Below the pieces are notes generated by a model. That model was not told the origin of the DNA. It worked only from the letters and a program-made list of their open reading frames with translations, and did not search any database. Source: Candidatus Margulisiibacteriota bacterium (GTDB lineage Bacteria > Margulisbacteria > WOR-1 > O2-12-FULL-45-9). From it: a DNA stretch of 6,672 nucleotides. The position numbers and the translations under genes were made by a program. Below are positions 5,869-6,672 of this stretch, piece after piece. The DNA is taken from assembly GCA_018817195.1 (NCBI GenBank), contig JAHIUL010000165.1, forward strand, positions 1 through 6,672, given 5' to 3'. Position 1 is the stretch's first letter, and the number at the start of each line of letters is the position of its first letter.

Positions 5869-6672
5869 AATATATTTAAACGGCCAGATCCTCCCTCTTG
5901 AAGAAGCCAAGATCTCGGTTTTAGACCGCGGCCTGCTCTATGGCGACGGGGTTTTTGAATCATTGCGCACTTACAAAGGTAAACCATTTTTACTTGAAGG
6001 CCACATTAAGCGGCTGCTTAAAGGGCTAAAAGCCTTAAAAATCCGCGCCCCGCTTTCCGCTGGCCAGCTAAAGTCAGCTGTTCTCAAAACAATTGCAGCT
6101 AACAAATTTAAGGAATCTTATATCAAAATCATCATTACACGCGGCTCGGCTAAAGGTCACGGGCTTGACCCAAAAAATACAGCCGGCAAAGCTAGTTTAA
6201 TAATAATGGCTGAAGAACAAAAGCCATATCCCAAAAATACTTTTATCTCTGGCTGGAAGGCCATTGTCAGCAGTATTATCAGGCCCAATGTGCCGACTTC
6301 CCATTTAAAAACACTCTGCTACGTTAACAATTTGCTGGCCAAAGCAGAAGCCAAAAAATTAGGCGCAGACGAAGCGTTTATGCTGAATGAAAAAGGTCAT
6401 TTAGCTGAAGGCAGCATAAGCAATATTTTTATTGTTAAACACGGCATACTCTACACCCCATCAATTGAAAATCCAATCTTGGTTGGTTTAAGCAGGAATT
6501 TAGTCATTAAACTGGCCAAACAAGCTGCCTTTAAAATTATTGAAAAAGATATTACCCCAAAAGAACTTTATACGGCTGATGAATGTTTTATTACTTTTAG
6601 CGGAGCGGGTATTGTGCCAATTACCAAAATCTGGAATAAGAAAATTGGCAAAGGTAAATGCGGTTCTGTCAC
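5858..6672 (+). CDS. PLP class IV aminotransferase (branched-chain aminotransferase-like; partial, C-terminus beyond the window)
   Basis: The reading frame is open for 271 codons from ATG 5858 to the right edge. It has the fold-type IV landmarks: ISVLDRGLLYGDGVFESLR (19-37), the cofactor lysine Lys151 in HLKTLCYVNNLLAKAEA (149-165), and the phosphate- and pyridine-contacting AEGSISNIF (183-191) with Glu184. The family covers branched-chain aminotransferase (IlvE), D-amino acid transaminase and aminodeoxychorismate lyase (PabC). The late segment FSGAGIVPI (247-255) resembles the T-x-x-x-x-I-x-P region of aminotransferases, but does not settle the substrate. Whole proteins are about 280-310 residues, so only a few tens of residues should be missing. 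Its start overlaps the antiporter by 11 nt in another frame, with AGGAA 7 nt upstream. Its metabolic link to the ion-transport genes is unclear; it may begin a biosynthetic stretch that continues past the window. Confidence 0.92.
   Translation, partial: MKNKIYLNGQILPLEEAKISVLDRGLLYGDGVFESLRTYKGKPFLLEGHIKRLLKGLKALKIRAPLSAGQLKSAVLKTIAANKFKESYIKIIITRGSAKGHGLDPKNTAGKASLIIMAEEQKPYPKNTFISGWKAIVSSIIRPNVPTSHLKTLCYVNNLLAKAEAKKLGADEAFMLNEKGHLAEGSISNIFIVKHGILYTPSIENPILVGLSRNLVIKLAKQAAFKIIEKDITPKELYTADECFITFSGAGIVPITKIWNKKIGKGKCGSV

Overview
The window is a bacterial chromosomal segment with tightly packed genes, standard-code reading frames (TGA is used as a stop) and clear Shine-Dalgarno sites. Composition looks moderately AT-rich by eye. 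The gene content (LolCDE/MacB-type ABC exporter, CstA, PfkB-like protein, CBS protein, CPA2 antiporter, class IV aminotransferase) does not identify a phylum. Compact genes, short CstA and antiporter lengths and diverged motifs would suit an uncultivated anaerobic lineage, but that is only an impression.

Layout. The left part reads on the minus strand: an ABC ATPase (817-1503) followed by its permease (1-681, running off the left edge). The 135-bp gap between them is almost filled by a GC-rich palindromic repeat (693-813) made of two inverted copies of a hairpin unit. A 92-bp divergent promoter region (1504-1595) holds a consensus sigma-70 promoter firing left (TTGACA-N16-TATAAT) and, back to back, one firing right (TTGATT-N16-TATAAT) whose predicted start falls almost on the cstA ATG.

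The right part reads on the plus strand: cstA (1596-3218), a PfkB/1-phosphofructokinase-like protein (3253-4188), a two-CBS-domain protein (4190-4645), a CPA2-type cation/proton antiporter (4642-5868) and a PLP class IV aminotransferase (5858 to the right edge). The last four are joined by a 1-nt gap, a 4-nt overlap and an 11-nt overlap, so they look like one translationally coupled unit, possibly with its own extended -10 promoter just after cstA.

How they may work together. CstA relatives import pyruvate or small peptides, the antiporter exchanges cations for protons, and the CBS protein is placed as a likely adenine-nucleotide sensor for the antiporter, which itself ends without a cytoplasmic regulatory domain. 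The most unusual point is the PfkB-like protein. Its substrate half is intact, but the NxxE motif, the LGxxG nucleotide-loop glycines and the third residue of the GAGD anion hole are all changed, while the catalytic Asp remains. It may be a pseudokinase or sugar-phosphate sensor acting with the CBS protein; this is inference. No RNA genes, CRISPR arrays, transposase genes or intergenic stretches longer than 300 bp were seen.
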